From Parapristionchus giblindavisi (lineage: Eukaryota > Nematoda > Chromadorea > Rhabditida > Diplogasteridae): DNA of 64,000 nucleotides. A program made the translations under genes and the position numbers. The notes beneath the pieces are model-generated. The model was given only the letters and a program-made list of their open reading frames with translations. It did no database searches and was not told the DNA's origin. The stretch spans positions 62,001-126,000 of the forward strand of contig CALSFV010000220.1 in NCBI GenBank assembly GCA_943737045.1. Direction: 5' to 3'. Position 1 is the first letter of the stretch. The number at the start of each line of letters is the position of its first letter. This document shows, piece after piece, positions 62,531 through 64,000 of the stretch.

Positions 62531-62712
62531 GCTTCGATATTTTTTCAACTGTAGATATCCTACAACTCTGTATATTCTAATAATGCCATCGTCCTGGCTT
62601 AATAAATGGATCATAAAACATCATGTTGATGCTGTTCACACAAGAAATATTCATTTAAACATATTTATCAAGAGTCTCCCGCCGTACCACTTTTTCGATA
62701 GCAAAACAGGTG

Positions 62713-63182
62713 TGGCAAGAAAGGAGATAGCAAAAAATCTTGGAACTTTCCTGTTTTTTGGCCCGGGGTAATTCACATAAGTTCTGCATTTGCAGAACTG
62801 CTCCCCCGTTAGGGGGAGGCATGCCCTCCCATTTTAGGGAGGGCAGTCCAATGGGGGCCCGTGCTCCCCGCCCTCTCCTCCAAATGTGAGAGCGCTGGAC
62901 TTAAACGAAGAAGAAGGAAGACGGCTTTTATAGATATTTGTAATTATATTAAATAGTGTTAGGAATTGAACAAGAGATTACGAAAATTGAGAGAGCAATT
63001 ATTCTTCATTTCATCGTCGCATTCTGCAATGGCAGGGTCGGTTTTTACACATTTAGACCGCGCAATAGAGAAATAGAAACTAGTTAAGAAATGGCGAGTG
63101 GTGAATGATAGCGAGTTTAATGCAAATTTTTCCCGGGCCAAAAATCAGGAAAGTGCCAAAATCTTGATACAGGTGTCTTGCA
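62713..63182. mobile_element. Inverted-repeat element with internal hairpins
   Basis: The left arm (aatcttggaactttcctg... TTTTTTGGCCCGGG) is matched in reverse complement by the right arm near 63130-63182 (CCCGGGCCAAAAATCAGG...). The interior is GC-rich at its left end, with three consecutive hairpins. It has no coding capacity. The borders are approximate. Confidence 0.65.
62780..62845. repeat. Three consecutive perfect hairpins
   Basis: AGTTCTGCA/TGCAGAACT at 62780-62799, CTCCCCC/GGGGGAG at 62801-62818 and TGCCCTCCC/GGGAGGGCA at 62822-62845. Loops are 2, 4 and 6 bases, and spacers are 1 and 3 bases. Confidence 0.85.
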
Positions 63183-64000
63183 ATTCCACAATTCTTTGGT
63201 CCGAGCAGAAAGACATTCCATGGTAACTTTTTCTATGAACTCTATACTGCATGTGGATCTAATGCAGAAACATATAAGAAAAAATAAACAAAATTTTTAT
63301 ATGTTAGATCGCATTGCCCACTATGAGGGTTTATTTCAGTAATAAAAGACATTTTATCGAAATTATTTGAAATGCTCTCAATGATCCACGTTCAGATCAA
63401 AATGTTTCAAAAATTGAGAATTTTCCCAGTTGTTCTACTTGCACTGTTGCTACATTTTATCTAAATCCCATGCCCAAACCGCTGCAGTTCTCCTGATGGG
63501 TGTTAAAGTGAAAAAATGTCTTTCTCATGAAGTGTTCTATTTCATTGATAAGATTATATGCTCTACCTTGATTCTTGACCTGTACGATGTGTATTGTTTA
63601 TTATCCTTATCGGGTTTCCATTCTATATTATCTTTGGTTTCTGTCGTGAAACATAAGATTGATCTCGATGTGACCGAACATCATTAAGAGCATTTGAGAA
63701 ATGTATATTTTCGATATTCAGTGACAAGGAAAAAACGTAAATGAAGTTCCCGTCGTCAATCCGAATGGTTACGGTATATTGTCAAACGAATTTTTGCCCG
63801 TTAATTTTAAAACTCGTCCTCGGTGAATTCATTACTCTTTAGCTTGGTAAAATACGAATTTTTGTCGCATGTAATGCATTCAATTATATTACATAATATT
63901 ACGAGAATATTACGTTGAACTATTTGGAATGTCTTCAGCTGAAAACGAACGCAAAAATCATAGTTCAACATGGACATTGATTTTTTAAACCACGATTATA
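63183..64000. other. No recognisable gene to the window end
   Basis: An 85-codon plus-strand frame at 63430-63687 is hydrophobic in parts but has no splice context or domain I recognise. Nothing else was seen. Confidence 0.5.

Noticed and set aside
63430..63687. 85-codon plus-strand frame near the right edge
   Set aside because: Only moderate length, with no recognisable features or promoter.

Overview
The window looks like a nematode nuclear genome. It is AT-rich, and its genes are split by short introns with GT donors and loosely conserved T-rich acceptors. It carries a serpentine chemoreceptor of the nematode Srh/Sri type, a Cys-loop channel, SXP/RAL-2-like proteins and Tc1/mariner-type DNA elements. 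Acceptor sites are more variable than the rigid TTTTCAG of Caenorhabditis, so a more distant lineage such as a diplogastrid is possible; that is an inference. No bacterial features are present. I assembled gene models by hand from splice sites that keep reading frame and phase. Single-exon ORFs are mostly fragments or shadows.

Layout. 0.6-1.0 kb (-): 5' end of a protein kinase that runs off the left edge. 4.3-7.0 kb (+): exons of an unidentified gene. 8.9-10.3 kb (-): chemoreceptor. 11.3-17.5 kb (+): 426-residue type I membrane protein whose introns hold a 2.2 kb foldback element and a 432 bp element. 18.5-20.2 kb (-): C2H2 zinc-finger protein. 21.2-24.2 kb (-): nicotinic-type channel with a mariner relic in an intron. 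24.8-25.8 kb (-): 197-residue secreted cysteine-rich protein. 26.1-28.1 kb (-): trypsin-fold protease with a full catalytic triad. 28.9-53.6 kb (-): one giant gene. 54.9-62.5 kb (+): four SXP/RAL-2-like genes.

The centrepiece is the giant gene, about 100 exons and roughly 4,900 residues. It encodes a signal peptide, a cysteine-rich domain homologous to the neighbouring 197-residue protein, a 30-triplet collagen helix bounded by CC pairs, and then about 50 six-cysteine modules. Thirteen near-identical 1.1 kb units, each coding three modules (253 residues) in frame, fill 34.8-49.6 kb. An older block duplication forms the 3' tail. Every junction I followed keeps frame. I know of no described protein with this architecture, so it is the best candidate for something new here.

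The secreted protease, the 197-residue protein and the giant protein lie together on the minus strand, each with a TATA-like box upstream. This suggests a locus for extracellular or surface products, but nothing in the sequence proves a joint function. The SXP-like cluster has three nearly identical 91-residue genes with a shared TATA promoter block and a three-domain relative. All four have a splice acceptor just before the ATG, consistent with spliced-leader addition.
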